From NCBI RefSeq assembly GCF_001741865.1, contig NZ_CP017147.1:1-64000 (forward strand): 64,000 nucleotides of DNA. Reading direction: 5' to 3'. Both the position numbers and the translations under genes were made by a program. The DNA comes from Bosea vaviloviae (lineage in GTDB: Bacteria > Pseudomonadota > Alphaproteobacteria > Rhizobiales > Beijerinckiaceae). Positions 1-8,520 of the stretch are shown one piece after another. Below the pieces are notes generated by a model, which had not been told where the DNA came from, made no database searches, and saw nothing but the letters and a program-made list of their open reading frames with translations. Numbering within the stretch: position 1 is the first letter of the stretch; every line of letters starts with the position of its first letter.

Positions 1-1492
1 TCATGATCATCGCCCAGGCCCCGGCGAGGCCGGGCCTGACCAGCGGGATGACCACATCGCGCCAGCTCCGATAGACCGATGCGCCGGTGATGCGCGCCGA
101 TTCCTCGAGCTCGGGCGCGACCTGCAGCAGCGTCGACTGGATGATCCGCAGGCCATAGGACAGGCCGACGATGATGTAGGCGATCAGCAGGCTGATCAGC
201 GTCGCCCTGAGCGGGATCAGGAAGGGTACGAACAGGAACAGCCAGAAGAAGGTCAGGCCGACGATCAGGCCGGGCAGCGCGCGCGGGATCAGCACGGAAT
301 AGTCCAGCAGGGTTCCGCTTCTGCCGCGGTTGCGATGCCCCGCCAAGCCGACCAGCAGGTAGAAGGCGACCGCGATCGCGCCGCCGACCCCGGCAAGCAG
401 GATCGTGTTGAGGATGCCGCGCGACAGGCTCGGGATCTCGAAGACCGCCTTGAAATTGGCGAGCGTCAATTGCTCGGTTAGCCTGACGCCCTCGCCCCAG
501 TTCTCGACGAAGGCACGCAGCACGATGCCGCCGACCGGAAAGAACACCGAGACCAGGAGCCACAGCCCGATCAGCCCCAGCGCGACCGCCTGGCCGGTGC
601 TGCCCAGCCGGAGCAGGTTGGTTCTCGCCCCCTTGCCGCCGACGGCGGCGAAGCGCCGGGCATGGCGCAGCAAGCGGCGCTGGATGAAGACGAGCGGCAA
701 GGTGATCAGGATCAGGAACACCGTGACCGCCGCCATGACCTGATAGGTCGGCGCGCCGAAGATGGTGTTGACCTTGTAGATATAGGTGGTCAGCACGAGG
801 ATGCCGTTGGGGTCGCCCAGCACCAGCGGAATGCCGAAGGTCTCGAAGCCCAGCAGCAGGTTGAGCGCGGCGCTGAAGACCAAAGCCGGCAGGACCATCG
901 GCAAGGTGACGTCGAGCGAGACCCGCCAGATTCCGGCCCCTGCCGTGCGCGCCGCCTCCTCCAGATCGGATGGCAGGCGGCGCATCGCCGAGGCCACATA
1001 GAGATAGACCGTCGGCACGTGGCTCAGGCCGCCGATCAGGATGATGCCCGGCAGTGTGTAGATGCTCCAGGGCGCCGCGCCGAAGAGGCTCTTGAAAGCG
1101 ATGGTGACGAAGCCTGACGGCCCGACCGAGACGGTATAGCCGAAGGCCAGGACGATCGACGACAGGAACATCGGTACGAGCACGAGCGGCTCGAGCCATG
1201 TCCGCCCCTTCAGATCCGTTCGCGTGATCAGGAAGGCGAGCAGCCCGCCAAGCGGAACCGCGACCACCACCATGCCGAAGGCGTAGAGCGTCGTCGTCCA
1301 GAGCGCCCGATAGAACTCGGGATCGGTCAGAACGAAACGGAAGGCATCGAGGCTGAAGCGGACATTGTCGTCGAAGAAGGGCGCGTCGAGGACGCTCTGA
1401 TAGATGACGAGCAGCGCAGGCGCCGCCACCATCACGAACAAGGCGAGAATGACTCCCGCCCTGAAACGCGGCGCGTCGTTGGCAAGCGACAT
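1..1492 (-). CDS. Iron(III)/2-aminophosphonate-type ABC transporter permease, partial at window edge
   Basis: Inner-membrane permease with two fused permease domains, of the FbpB/ThiP/PhnV kind. The frame is open from the ATG at 1492 to the left edge (about 497 codons) with no stop, so the C-terminus lies outside the window. Each half carries the cytoplasmic EAA loop that docks the ATPase: EEAARTAGAG near residue 179 and EESARITGAS near residue 460. The many hydrophobic segments between them fit about 12 membrane helices. The gene starts 23 nt after the stop of the binding-protein gene, so they form one operon; the ATPase is expected beyond the edge. The substrate cannot be read from the permease. 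Family call is firm, substrate is not. Confidence 0.88.
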   Translation of the reverse strand, partial: MSLANDAPRFRAGVILALFVMVAAPALLVIYQSVLDAPFFDDNVRFSLDAFRFVLTDPEFYRALWTTTLYAFGMVVVAVPLGGLLAFLITRTDLKGRTWLEPLVLVPMFLSSIVLAFGYTVSVGPSGFVTIAFKSLFGAAPWSIYTLPGIILIGGLSHVPTVYLYVASAMRRLPSDLEEAARTAGAGIWRVSLDVTLPMVLPALVFSAALNLLLGFETFGIPLVLGDPNGILVLTTYIYKVNTIFGAPTYQVMAAVTVFLILITLPLVFIQRRLLRHARRFAAVGGKGARTNLLRLGSTGQAVALGLIGLWLLVSVFFPVGGIVLRAFVENWGEGVRLTEQLTLANFKAVFEIPSLSRGILNTILLAGVGGAIAVAFYLLVGLAGHRNRGRSGTLLDYSVLIPRALPGLIVGLTFFWLFLFVPFLIPLRATLISLLIAYIIVGLSYGLRIIQSTLLQVAPELEESARITGASVYRSWRDVVIPLVRPGLAGAWAMIM

Positions 1493-1515
1493 GGCGATGC
1501 TCTCAGTCGGACGCG

Positions 1516-2622
1516 TCAACCGCGCAGCGCCTGCTTCCATTTCTGGAAGAACTCGGCGCGCGTTTTTGGATCGGATGCTTCCAGCAGCGCGGCCGAGACG
1601 GGGATCGGCTTCAGCTTGCCGCCTGCCATCTCGTTCAGCTTGGCGATGTTGAGGCCTTCGCTGACATCGGTGCGGATCGACGGCGCGCCGCTGCCGGCCA
1701 TCGCCGTCTGTCCGCGCTGGGAGAGGAGGAAGTCGAGGAAGACGCGCGCCGCGGCGGGATGGGGCGCGCCCTTCGAGATATTGGCGACCCGCGAGAACGC
1801 CGCCGCATGGTCAGGCGGCAGGACGACGCCGAGATTGCTGTTCTTCTTGGCCCATTCGATCGCATAGGAGCCGATCAGGTTGAAGGCGATCCAGTGCTCG
1901 CCCGAGGCGATCTTCTCGCGCATCGCGCCCGAGCTGCCATAGACCTTGGGGTCCGTTCCGCCGAAAGCTTTCACAAGCTCCCAGGTATCGGTGGTGGTGC
2001 GGGCGTCGTTGTTGAAGAACAGGAAGCCGGAGCCGCTCTTTTCCGGATCGAACGACGCGACCTTGCCTTTCAACACATCCTTGTTGGTTTGCAGGAAGGC
2101 GATGAGCTCGGCGCGCGTCTGCGGCGGCTTGAGCGCCCCCAGCATGCTCTTGTTGTACATGATTGCGACCGGCTCGACCGAGGTCGCATAGAGCTGGTCG
2201 TTGAAATTGGCCCAGGCCGGCAGTTGGGCGGCTTCAGGTGATGTGTAGGTCTCCGCCTGCCCCTTCGAGACCAGCACCATCTGCAGGTCCATCGCCGAGG
2301 TCCAGACGATGTCCGAGCCGACCTGCTTGGCGGCGGCTTCCGAGATGACGCGGTTATAGGCGCCGTTCGTTCCAAGGTCGTTGTAGTCGACCCGGATGCC
2401 GGGGAATGCGGCCCGGAAGGCTTCGATCAGCGGCCTCCCCTGCACATCGTCCGTCGATGTGTAGATCGAGACCGCGCCCTCCTTCACCGCCTTGTCGACG
2501 AGATCGCCGTAACCAGCGGGATAACCGGCCGGAACGCCCTGCGCGATGGCGGAGCGATTGCCGGTCATGGCTGCAGCAGCGAGCGCGCCAGCGCCCGCAA
2601 CGAAATGCCTGCGTGTGATCAT
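1516..2622 (-). CDS. ABC transporter extracellular solute-binding protein (iron/polyamine/2-AEP type)
   Basis: Periplasmic binding protein, 368 residues, delivering substrate to the two-domain permease just downstream. The N-terminus MITRRHFVAGAGAL is a twin-arginine-like signal with a likely cleavage after the AIAQ near residue 28. The mature part starts YGDLVDKAVKEGAVSIYTSTDD, the opening typical of type II binding proteins that carry Fe3+, thiamine or phosphonates. The start is the first ATG, with a GGAGG-like site (gaggac) upstream. The nearby dehydrogenase of the tartrate/isopropylmalate family hints at an organic-acid substrate, but that is only context. A dyad about 50 nt upstream is probably the operator for the GntR gene next door. 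Confidence 0.88.
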   Translation of the reverse strand: MITRRHFVAGAGALAAAAMTGNRSAIAQGVPAGYPAGYGDLVDKAVKEGAVSIYTSTDDVQGRPLIEAFRAAFPGIRVDYNDLGTNGAYNRVISEAAAKQVGSDIVWTSAMDLQMVLVSKGQAETYTSPEAAQLPAWANFNDQLYATSVEPVAIMYNKSMLGALKPPQTRAELIAFLQTNKDVLKGKVASFDPEKSGSGFLFFNNDARTTTDTWELVKAFGGTDPKVYGSSGAMREKIASGEHWIAFNLIGSYAIEWAKKNSNLGVVLPPDHAAAFSRVANISKGAPHPAAARVFLDFLLSQRGQTAMAGSGAPSIRTDVSEGLNIAKLNEMAGGKLKPIPVSAALLEASDPKTRAEFFQKWKQALRG

Positions 2623-2668
2623 AGCGTCCTCCCAAGATCTTTTTCTTGCGAGGACGCTAACTCAGGAT

Positions 2669-2697
2669 ATTGGCTTTATCAATCTATAAAACCAAAT
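2669..2697 (-). promoter_or_regulatory. Candidate GntR operator upstream of the binding-protein gene
   Basis: An AT-rich imperfect inverted repeat in otherwise GC-rich DNA. One arm reads ATTTGGTTTTAT on the minus strand, the other TATTGGCTTTAT, matching at 9 of 12 places. On the minus strand it begins ATTTGG-TTT-ATAGAT, the same order of words seen at 3736-3765. It lies 47-75 nt upstream of the binding-protein start, where it would overlap a promoter. Confidence 0.5.
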
Positions 2698-2725
2698 ATA
2701 CGCATACGATCCCGGCTGCGGCGCC

Positions 2726-3637
2726 CTAACCTCTTGGCACAGGCGCGAATTCGGCTTGAACGACCGGCGATTTGACGGCCAGGGCGCCGTTCAGATGCCG
2801 GCGCATGACATGCGCCGCCTCCAGATTGTCGCCGCGCTCGAGCAGATCCAGGATCTGAACATGCTCGATGCTTTGCGCGACGATCCGCTGGGGATCGACC
2901 TTCAACCGATACTCGATGAGGCGCCGAAACTGGTTGGCGCGCTCCAGCGCGAACAGGAACATCGGATTCCCCGCCATCCTGATCAGCTCCTCATGAAAGC
3001 CCGCGCCGGCGCTCCGCATCGCCTCGGGCGTCAGCCCGCCGAGCTGCCCCTGCGCCAGTTTCTCCTGGACCCTCCGCAAGGAGACGGCAGCTGCCCTGTC
3101 GAAGCGGAAGGTCGGCTCCATGATCGCCGCCGGCTCGATCACCGCCCGAAAGCGATAGATCTGCTCGAAGGCCTCTGATGTCTTGGCGACCGGCCGCAAG
3201 CGCCAGCCATATCCCGGCTTGGGCTCGGCCCAGCCTTCCTGGACCGCCCGCACGAAGAGATCCTGGGCCTGGGAGCGCGTGAGCCTGTACCTGTCCCTCA
3301 CGGCCTGCTCGGTGAGCTCGCCCTCGATCCGGTCGTTCAGCCAATCCTCAGCGAAGGTGAAATAGGGGTCGGCATCGGCCGCCCTGACTGCCAGCACCGG
3401 CTTGGCCAAGCCCGCCACATCGATATCGGAGCGAACATAGAAGCCGCGATTTGGCCGGTTCTCGATGACGCCGTCACCGGCCAGCACGTTCAGCGCCTCG
3501 CGGACCGGCGAGCGCGAGACCTGATACTGCCTGGCAAGCGCCTCGGTCGCCAGATGCGACCCCGCCGAGAGGTCGCCCGAATTGATCCGGGCAACGATGT
3601 CGCCGGCGATGCGGAGCGCGAGGGGACTATTGGACAT
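2726..3637 (-). CDS. GntR-family regulator with two winged-helix domains and an FCD domain
   Basis: Transcription factor, 303 residues, longer than the usual 220-250 for the FadR/FCD group. Residues 5-70 are a normal GntR winged helix (SRSPVREALNVLAGDGVIE, then the wing NRGFYVR). Residues about 88-145 repeat the same plan: RYRLTRSQAQDLFVRAVQEG followed by the wing GYGWRLRP. The ligand-binding FCD part follows from about residue 150 (QIYRFRAVIEPAAI, FHEELIRMAGNP, SIEHVQILDLLERGD). It lies between an ABC transporter operon on its own strand and a divergent dehydrogenase gene, and matching dyads sit beside both. It probably controls both. The inducer is unknown. Confidence 0.9.
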   Translation of the reverse strand: MSNSPLALRIAGDIVARINSGDLSAGSHLATEALARQYQVSRSPVREALNVLAGDGVIENRPNRGFYVRSDIDVAGLAKPVLAVRAADADPYFTFAEDWLNDRIEGELTEQAVRDRYRLTRSQAQDLFVRAVQEGWAEPKPGYGWRLRPVAKTSEAFEQIYRFRAVIEPAAIMEPTFRFDRAAAVSLRRVQEKLAQGQLGGLTPEAMRSAGAGFHEELIRMAGNPMFLFALERANQFRRLIEYRLKVDPQRIVAQSIEHVQILDLLERGDNLEAAHVMRRHLNGALAVKSPVVQAEFAPVPRG

Positions 3638-3735
3638 AGCTTGATCTCATCAGGAGCCTCTAAGTGGCGAAACGACCTGCCGCGCGAACGCACCCAACCG
3701 GCAGCAATGATTTCGGGCGGCCGCCCTTGACGCTA

Positions 3736-3765
3736 ATTTGGATTTAATAGATGCAATAACCAAAT
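3736..3765 (+). promoter_or_regulatory. Candidate GntR operator in the divergent regulator/dehydrogenase interval
   Basis: Inverted repeat ATTTGG-N18-CCAAAT, with the match extending imperfectly inwards to about nine bases. It is AT-rich and sits 54 nt before the dehydrogenase start, within the divergent intergenic region. It shares ATTTGG-TTT-ATAGAT word order with the site at 2669-2697. Confidence 0.5.
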
Positions 3766-3819
3766 CTACAAACTCGCCCCGTATCGTCGCGACCTAACAC
3801 TGCGTGCCGGAGAACCCTC

Positions 3820-4896
3820 ATGAAGCTGCTCGTCCTGCCTTGCGATGGCATCGGTCCCGAGATCATCTCCGCCTCCATGCAAGTACTGGAGGCCGCCAGC
3901 ACGCGGTTCGGCCTCGACCTTGCCTTCGACTATGACGAGGTCGGCTTCACCAGCCTGGAGAAGCACGGCACCACGCTGCGCGACAGCGTCCTGGAGAAGG
4001 CTCGGCACGATTATGATGGCGTGATCCTCGGAACCCAGTCGCATGCCGACTACCCTGCGCCGGAAAAGGGTGGACGCAACGTCTCCGCCGGTTTCCGGAT
4101 CGGCCTCGACCTCTACGCCAATGTTCGCCCGGCGCGCACCCGGTCATTCATTCCATCCAATATGAAGCCGGGCAAGACGATGGACCTCGTCATCATGCGC
4201 GAGGCGACGGAGGGTTTTTATCCCGACCGCAACATGCATCTGGGCTGGGCTGAATTGATGCCCTCGCCCGATATGGCGATCTCGCTGCGCAAGATCACCG
4301 CCCATTGCTCGAACCGCATCGCGCGCCGCGCCTTCGAACTGGCGATGAAGCGCCGGAAGAAGGTCACCGCCGTCCACAAGGTCAACAGCTTCCACCAGAC
4401 CGACGGGCTTTTCCTGCGCGAAGTCAGGAAGGTTGCCGCCGACTTTCCCGAGGTTGCCCTGGACGACCTGCTGATCGACGCCTCGACGGCGCATCTCGTG
4501 CGCAATCCCGAGCGCTTCGACGTGATCTGCGCGACGAACTTCTACGGCGACATCATCTCGGATCTGGCAAGCGAATTGTCGGGCAGCCTGGGCCTCGCCG
4601 GCTCGATGATGGCGAGCGACAGCCATTGCTGCGCCCAGGCCCAGCACGGCTCGGCGCCCGACATCCAGAACCAGGACAAGGCCAATCCGGTCTCGATGAT
4701 GCTGTCCTGCGCCATGCTGCTGCAATGGCTCGGCGAGACGCGCGGCCTGCCGCAATTCGAGGCGGCCTTCCGCGCCGTCGACGCCGCGATCGACACCGTC
4801 CTGACGGATCCGGCCTCCCGCACGCCGGACCTCGACGGCAAGGTCGGCACCAAGAAATTCGGCTCGCTGGTCGCCGAAGTGCTGGGTCGCCCCTGA
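3820..4896 (+). CDS. Isocitrate/isopropylmalate dehydrogenase family protein (tartrate/D-malate type)
   Basis: NAD-dependent beta-decarboxylating dehydrogenase, 358 residues, cytoplasmic. Visible family features: CDGIGPEI at 8-15, LYANVRPAR at 98-106 for the substrate carboxylates, REATEGFY at 127-134, Lys187 in HKVNSF, metal-binding aspartates in FYGDIISD (D244, D248), and the nucleotide-binding loop HGSAPDIQNQDKANP at 276-290. The loop favours NAD over NADP. It is not beside leu genes and lies divergent to a GntR regulator and an uptake operon, which argues for a catabolic 2-hydroxyacid substrate such as tartrate or D-malate rather than leucine synthesis. The exact substrate is open. It ends 84 nt before the convergent amino acid permease gene. 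Confidence 0.88.
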   Translation: MKLLVLPCDGIGPEIISASMQVLEAASTRFGLDLAFDYDEVGFTSLEKHGTTLRDSVLEKARHDYDGVILGTQSHADYPAPEKGGRNVSAGFRIGLDLYANVRPARTRSFIPSNMKPGKTMDLVIMREATEGFYPDRNMHLGWAELMPSPDMAISLRKITAHCSNRIARRAFELAMKRRKKVTAVHKVNSFHQTDGLFLREVRKVAADFPEVALDDLLIDASTAHLVRNPERFDVICATNFYGDIISDLASELSGSLGLAGSMMASDSHCCAQAQHGSAPDIQNQDKANPVSMMLSCAMLLQWLGETRGLPQFEAAFRAVDAAIDTVLTDPASRTPDLDGKVGTKKFGSLVAEVLGRP

Positions 4897-4980
4897 GCGG
4901 GATCGTGCCGCGATAGCAAAACGTGACGCGCGCTTAGCCGAGTTGGCCCGGGAGAATGGGCGGCATTGCCGCGCGATCTC

Positions 4981-6033
4981 TCAATAGCGCAGATGGCGGT
5001 TCAGGCGATGCTCGAGGCGGCGGCTGAACAGCGACATCCCGAAGCAGCACAAGAAGAACACGACCACCGCGAAGGCATAGCCCTCCCGCGCCATGCCGAG
5101 CCAGGCCTGGTCCTTCTGGGCCTGAGTGATCACGGCGAGAAGGTCGAACAGGCCGACGATGCTGACGAGCGTGGTGTCCTTGAACAGGTCGATCACCGTA
5201 TTGACGAGGCCGGGAATGACCAGCCTGAGCGCTTGCGGCATGACGATGAAAGACTGGATCGCCCATGGCCGAAGGCCAAGCGCGGTCGCGGCCTCGGCCT
5301 GGCCGCGCGGGATCGCCTGCAGGCCACCGCGCACGATTTCCGCCATATAGGCGGCCGTGAACAACGTCAGCGCCAGCATCGCGCGCAGCAGATTATCGAT
5401 CGTCGCGCCATTGGGCATGAACAGCGGCACCAGCAGCATCGCCATGAAGAGCACGGTCAGCAACGGCACGCCGCGCCACAACTCGATGAACAACATCGAG
5501 AACAGGCGGATGACCGGATATTTCGAGCGGCGGCCGAGCGCCAGGAAGACGCCGAGAATGAAGCCGCCGCCGCCCGCCACCGCGGTGAGCAGGACGTTCA
5601 GCATCAAGCCACCCCAGAGATTGGTGGCGATATAGGGGAGTCCGAACACCCCGCCGACCAGCAGGATGCCGGCCACCGCGGGCACGAAGCCGAGCAGGAT
5701 CAGCGCGAGCCAGCCCTGCCAGCGCGGCGGCGCGATAAGCGTCGCCGCCGTGGTGCCGACGACCAAAGCCAAGGCGAGATCGACCCGCCAGCGCTCGGGC
5801 GAGGGATAGCGGCCATAGAAGAACAGGTCGAACCTGACCTTGATGAAGGTCCAGCAGGCGCCGCCGGCATCGCAAGCGGCGCGCGTGGTGCCGGAGATTG
5901 TCGCATCCGTCACCGCCCAGTTGAAGATCGCTTTGACCAGAACAATGATCACGCCGGCCAGAACCAGCGTCAGCAAGCCGCTGGAGAGCGATGGAAACAG
6001 GTTCCGTTTGACCCAGACATGCGTCGGCGCCAT
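4981..6033 (-). CDS. aapM: Polar amino acid ABC transporter permease, AapM-like
   Basis: Inner-membrane permease of the His/Glu/Gln family, 350 residues. The C-terminal half holds the permease core with the EAA-type motif PRGQAEAATALGLRPW and GLVNTVIDLFKDTTLVSIVG, both characteristic of polar amino acid permeases. The long hydrophobic N-terminal extension is typical of AapM. I start it at ATG 6033 (MAPTHVWVKRNLF), five bases after the stop of the upstream aapQ-like gene; the open frame runs further upstream only because of the GC-rich overlap with aapQ. No ATPase gene follows: the next gene, 84 nt away, is convergent and unrelated. Confidence 0.9.
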   Translation of the reverse strand: MAPTHVWVKRNLFPSLSSGLLTLVLAGVIIVLVKAIFNWAVTDATISGTTRAACDAGGACWTFIKVRFDLFFYGRYPSPERWRVDLALALVVGTTAATLIAPPRWQGWLALILLGFVPAVAGILLVGGVFGLPYIATNLWGGLMLNVLLTAVAGGGGFILGVFLALGRRSKYPVIRLFSMLFIELWRGVPLLTVLFMAMLLVPLFMPNGATIDNLLRAMLALTLFTAAYMAEIVRGGLQAIPRGQAEAATALGLRPWAIQSFIVMPQALRLVIPGLVNTVIDLFKDTTLVSIVGLFDLLAVITQAQKDQAWLGMAREGYAFAVVVFFLCCFGMSLFSRRLEHRLNRHLRY

Positions 6034-6038
6034 CGCGA

Positions 6039-7205
6039 TCAGCGCTCCACGATCGCGACACGGGCATTGTACCAGGCCATGAAACCAGAGATGGCGAGGT
6101 TGATGCCGAGGAAGATGATCATCACCAGGAACATCGTTTCCAGCGCCCGCCCGGTCTGGTTGAGCACCGTGCCGGCATAGATCTGGACCAGTTCCGGATA
6201 GGCGATAGCGGCGCCGAGCGAGGTGCTCTTGGTCAGGTTGAGATACTGGTTCGTCAATTGCGGGATCATCACCCGCAGCGCCTGCGGCAGGATGACCAGG
6301 AACAGCGCCTGCGCTCCTGACAGGCCGAGCGAGGATGCCGCTTCGCGCTGGCCCCTGGCGATGCCCTGGAGCGAGGCGCGCACGATCTCGGCGACGAAGG
6401 CCGACATGTAGAGCGACAGCCCGCCGACCAGGGCGATCAATTCGGGCGGCACCACGACGCCCCCGACATAGTTGAAGCCGCGCAGCGTCGGGTAATCGAG
6501 ATGGTCGACCGACAGCAGGACGAGCATGAGCGCGATGGCGGGCAGGAGCGGCGCGGCCCACCCAAAAGCCCGATGCCGGCGGCGCAGCCCCCTGAACACA
6601 GGGACGAGGCAAAGCGCAGCCACCAGCAGCAGGAACGGCCACAAGCCCGCGGCGCCCATCTCGATACTGGGCATGTTCAGGCCGCGGACGCTGAGGATCA
6701 TGCCGCCCGGCAGGGCCAGACCGTTGCGCGGCGGCGGCAGCGCCTGGATCATCACCACATACCAGAAGATGATCTGCAGCAATTGCGGGGTGTTGCGCAC
6801 GATCTCGATGATCGCCAGCGACAGGCTGCGCGCCAGCCAGTTTGCCGAGAGGCGCATCACGCCGAGCAGGAAACCCAGCAGCGAGCCCAGGACGATACCG
6901 ATCGCCGCGGCGAGCAGGGTGTTGAGCAGGCAGACCCACAAGGCCCGGCCATAGCTGTCGGCCGTCGACCAGGGCACGATGTGGAAGGGGATGTCGAAAC
7001 CGGTCCGCTGGGAGAGGAAAGCGAAGCCGAAATTCATGTTCCGCGCCGCCAGATTATCCGACGCGTTGGCGATCACGAACCATGCGAAGAGGGCGAGCGC
7101 GCACAGGAAGAGGCCTTGCCAGGCAAAAGCGCGGAAAGAGCCGCGCTTTTGCTGTCTCGGGGCTGGCTGTCGCGCGATCAGGACCGCGGTGTCAGCCAAG
7201 GCCAT
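6039..7205 (-). CDS. aapQ: Polar amino acid ABC transporter permease, AapQ-like
   Basis: First permease of the Aap-like transporter, 388 residues. After an N-terminal helix it has NLAARNMNFGFAFLSQRTGFDI, the large periplasmic region typical of AapQ, then permease core motifs: EIVRNTPQLLQIIFWY, EIVRASLQGIARGQREAASSLGLS (EAA loop) and NQYLNLTKSTSLGAAIAYPE. Its ATG at 7205 shares one base with the stop of the binding-protein gene (TGATG), so the two are probably translationally coupled. It works with AapM as a heterodimer. Confidence 0.92.
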   Translation of the reverse strand: MALADTAVLIARQPAPRQQKRGSFRAFAWQGLFLCALALFAWFVIANASDNLAARNMNFGFAFLSQRTGFDIPFHIVPWSTADSYGRALWVCLLNTLLAAAIGIVLGSLLGFLLGVMRLSANWLARSLSLAIIEIVRNTPQLLQIIFWYVVMIQALPPPRNGLALPGGMILSVRGLNMPSIEMGAAGLWPFLLLVAALCLVPVFRGLRRRHRAFGWAAPLLPAIALMLVLLSVDHLDYPTLRGFNYVGGVVVPPELIALVGGLSLYMSAFVAEIVRASLQGIARGQREAASSLGLSGAQALFLVILPQALRVMIPQLTNQYLNLTKSTSLGAAIAYPELVQIYAGTVLNQTGRALETMFLVMIIFLGINLAISGFMAWYNARVAIVER

Positions 7206-8248
7206 CAGCGCAGCGGCAGGGCATATTGAAGCCCGCCCTTGGTCCAGAGATTATTGGTTCCACGCGGCAGGCCGAGCGCCTTGGGACCGAAATACTCGTC
7301 ATAGATCTCGCCATAATTCCCCACCGCCTGGATGATCCGGTAGGACCAGTCGCCGTCGAGGCCCAGCGGCTTGCCGAAGTCCTCGTCGATGCCGAGCAGG
7401 CGCTGCATGAAGGGATCGACCGGCTTGCTGGCCTTGATCTGATCGGCATTGGCCTTGGTGACACCCATCTCCTCGGCCGTCAGCAGGATCATATGCGTCC
7501 ATTTCAGGATATCGCCCCATTTCTCGTCGCCTTCGCGCGCGAAGATGCCGAGCGGTTCCTTGGAGATGATCTCGGGCAGGATCATCCAGTCGTCGGGCGT
7601 CTTCATGGTCGAGCGTGCCGCAGCAACGCTGCCGGAATCGTCGGAATAGCCGTCGCAGCGTCCCGCCTCCGCCGCGGCGAAGGCCTCCTCCGGCTTGTCG
7701 AACAGCAGGGAATTGATCTTGATGCCGTTGGCGGCGCCGTAATCGGCGATATTGAGCTCGAGCGTGGCGCCCGTGAGCATGCAGATGGTCGCGCCGTTCA
7801 GCTCCTTGGAGGAGGCGACCTTCAGGCTCTTCTTCACCATGAAGGCCTGACCGGCGTAGAAATTCACCGCGATGGGCGAGAGGTTGAGCTGCGTGTCGCG
7901 CGTGAAGGTCAGCGTGCTGTCGCGGATCAGGACATCGATCTCGCCCGATTGCAGCACGGTGAAGCGGACCTTGGTGGTCACCCCGACATATTTGACCTTC
8001 TCCGCATCGCCCAGCACCGCCGCAGCGATAGCGCGGCAATAGGCGACGTCGAGCCCTTTCCACTTGCCGGCCGAGTCCTGGAAGGCGAAGCCGGGAATGC
8101 CGGTATCCACGCCACAATTCAGCTCGCCGCGCTTCTTGACCGCGTCCAGCGTCGCACTCTTGACCTGGGCTTCGGCGGGCAGGCCCGCCGCACCTAGTCC
8201 GCAAACGGCAAGCGCCGCCGCGTAAGCCAGTTTCCGCAAGCTCGTCAT
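7205..8248 (-). CDS. aapJ: Amino acid ABC transporter substrate-binding protein, AapJ-like
   Basis: Periplasmic binding protein of family 3, 347 residues. Signal peptide MTSLRKLAYAAALAVCGLGA ending near AEAQ (about residue 27). The mature start TLDAVKKRGELNCGVDTGIPGFAFQD is the AapJ/general L-amino acid signature. I place the start at ATG 8248 because it gives the signal peptide and has AGGGAG upstream; the frame extends further upstream only through intergenic repeats. First gene of a J-Q-M set that would take up a broad range of L-amino acids (known for Rhizobium Aap). Confidence 0.92.
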   Translation of the reverse strand: MTSLRKLAYAAALAVCGLGAAGLPAEAQVKSATLDAVKKRGELNCGVDTGIPGFAFQDSAGKWKGLDVAYCRAIAAAVLGDAEKVKYVGVTTKVRFTVLQSGEIDVLIRDSTLTFTRDTQLNLSPIAVNFYAGQAFMVKKSLKVASSKELNGATICMLTGATLELNIADYGAANGIKINSLLFDKPEEAFAAAEAGRCDGYSDDSGSVAAARSTMKTPDDWMILPEIISKEPLGIFAREGDEKWGDILKWTHMILLTAEEMGVTKANADQIKASKPVDPFMQRLLGIDEDFGKPLGLDGDWSYRIIQAVGNYGEIYDEYFGPKALGLPRGTNNLWTKGGLQYALPLR

Positions 8249-8317
8249 GACCTGATCACTCCCTGCCTGAGACAAAAGACAAAATCGAAGGCGACGCGGG
8301 GCTCTCGCCCCGAAACC

Positions 8318-8520
8318 AGAGCAATGTCCGATCCAGCCGGATCGCTCAATTGCTCTGAATCCTTGTTTTAACGCGTTTTCTTCACGCGAACCGGTATCCA
8401 CTTCGCTGGAAAACGCTCTAAGCAGACATTCCTTGGCACGCCAACGAATGTTCTGCTTAGGTCTTTGATTTGTCGCAGATTCCTGTCGGAAAACCGTGGG
8501 ACACTTTTCCGGAATCTGCT
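8318..8520. repeat. Mosaic of four dispersed inverted-repeat units
   Basis: Four palindromic units lie end to end between two genes. They are 8318-8356 (arms AGAGCAAT/ATTGCTCT plus inner GATCC/GGATC), 8357-8420 (the GTTTTC-GCGAACCGGT-GAAAAC unit), 8419-8459 (TAAGCAGA/TCTGCTTA with inner CATTC/GAATG) and 8475-8519 (GCAGATTCC/GGAATCTGC). The second resembles copies at 11161, 51559 and 53565. The block runs into the stop codon of the aminotransferase gene. Confidence 0.75.

Noticed and set aside
4981..6939. Single 652-codon frame that would fuse aapM with extra upstream sequence
   Set aside because: The upstream part is an out-of-frame reading of aapQ. The real start is ATG 6033, five bases after the aapQ stop.
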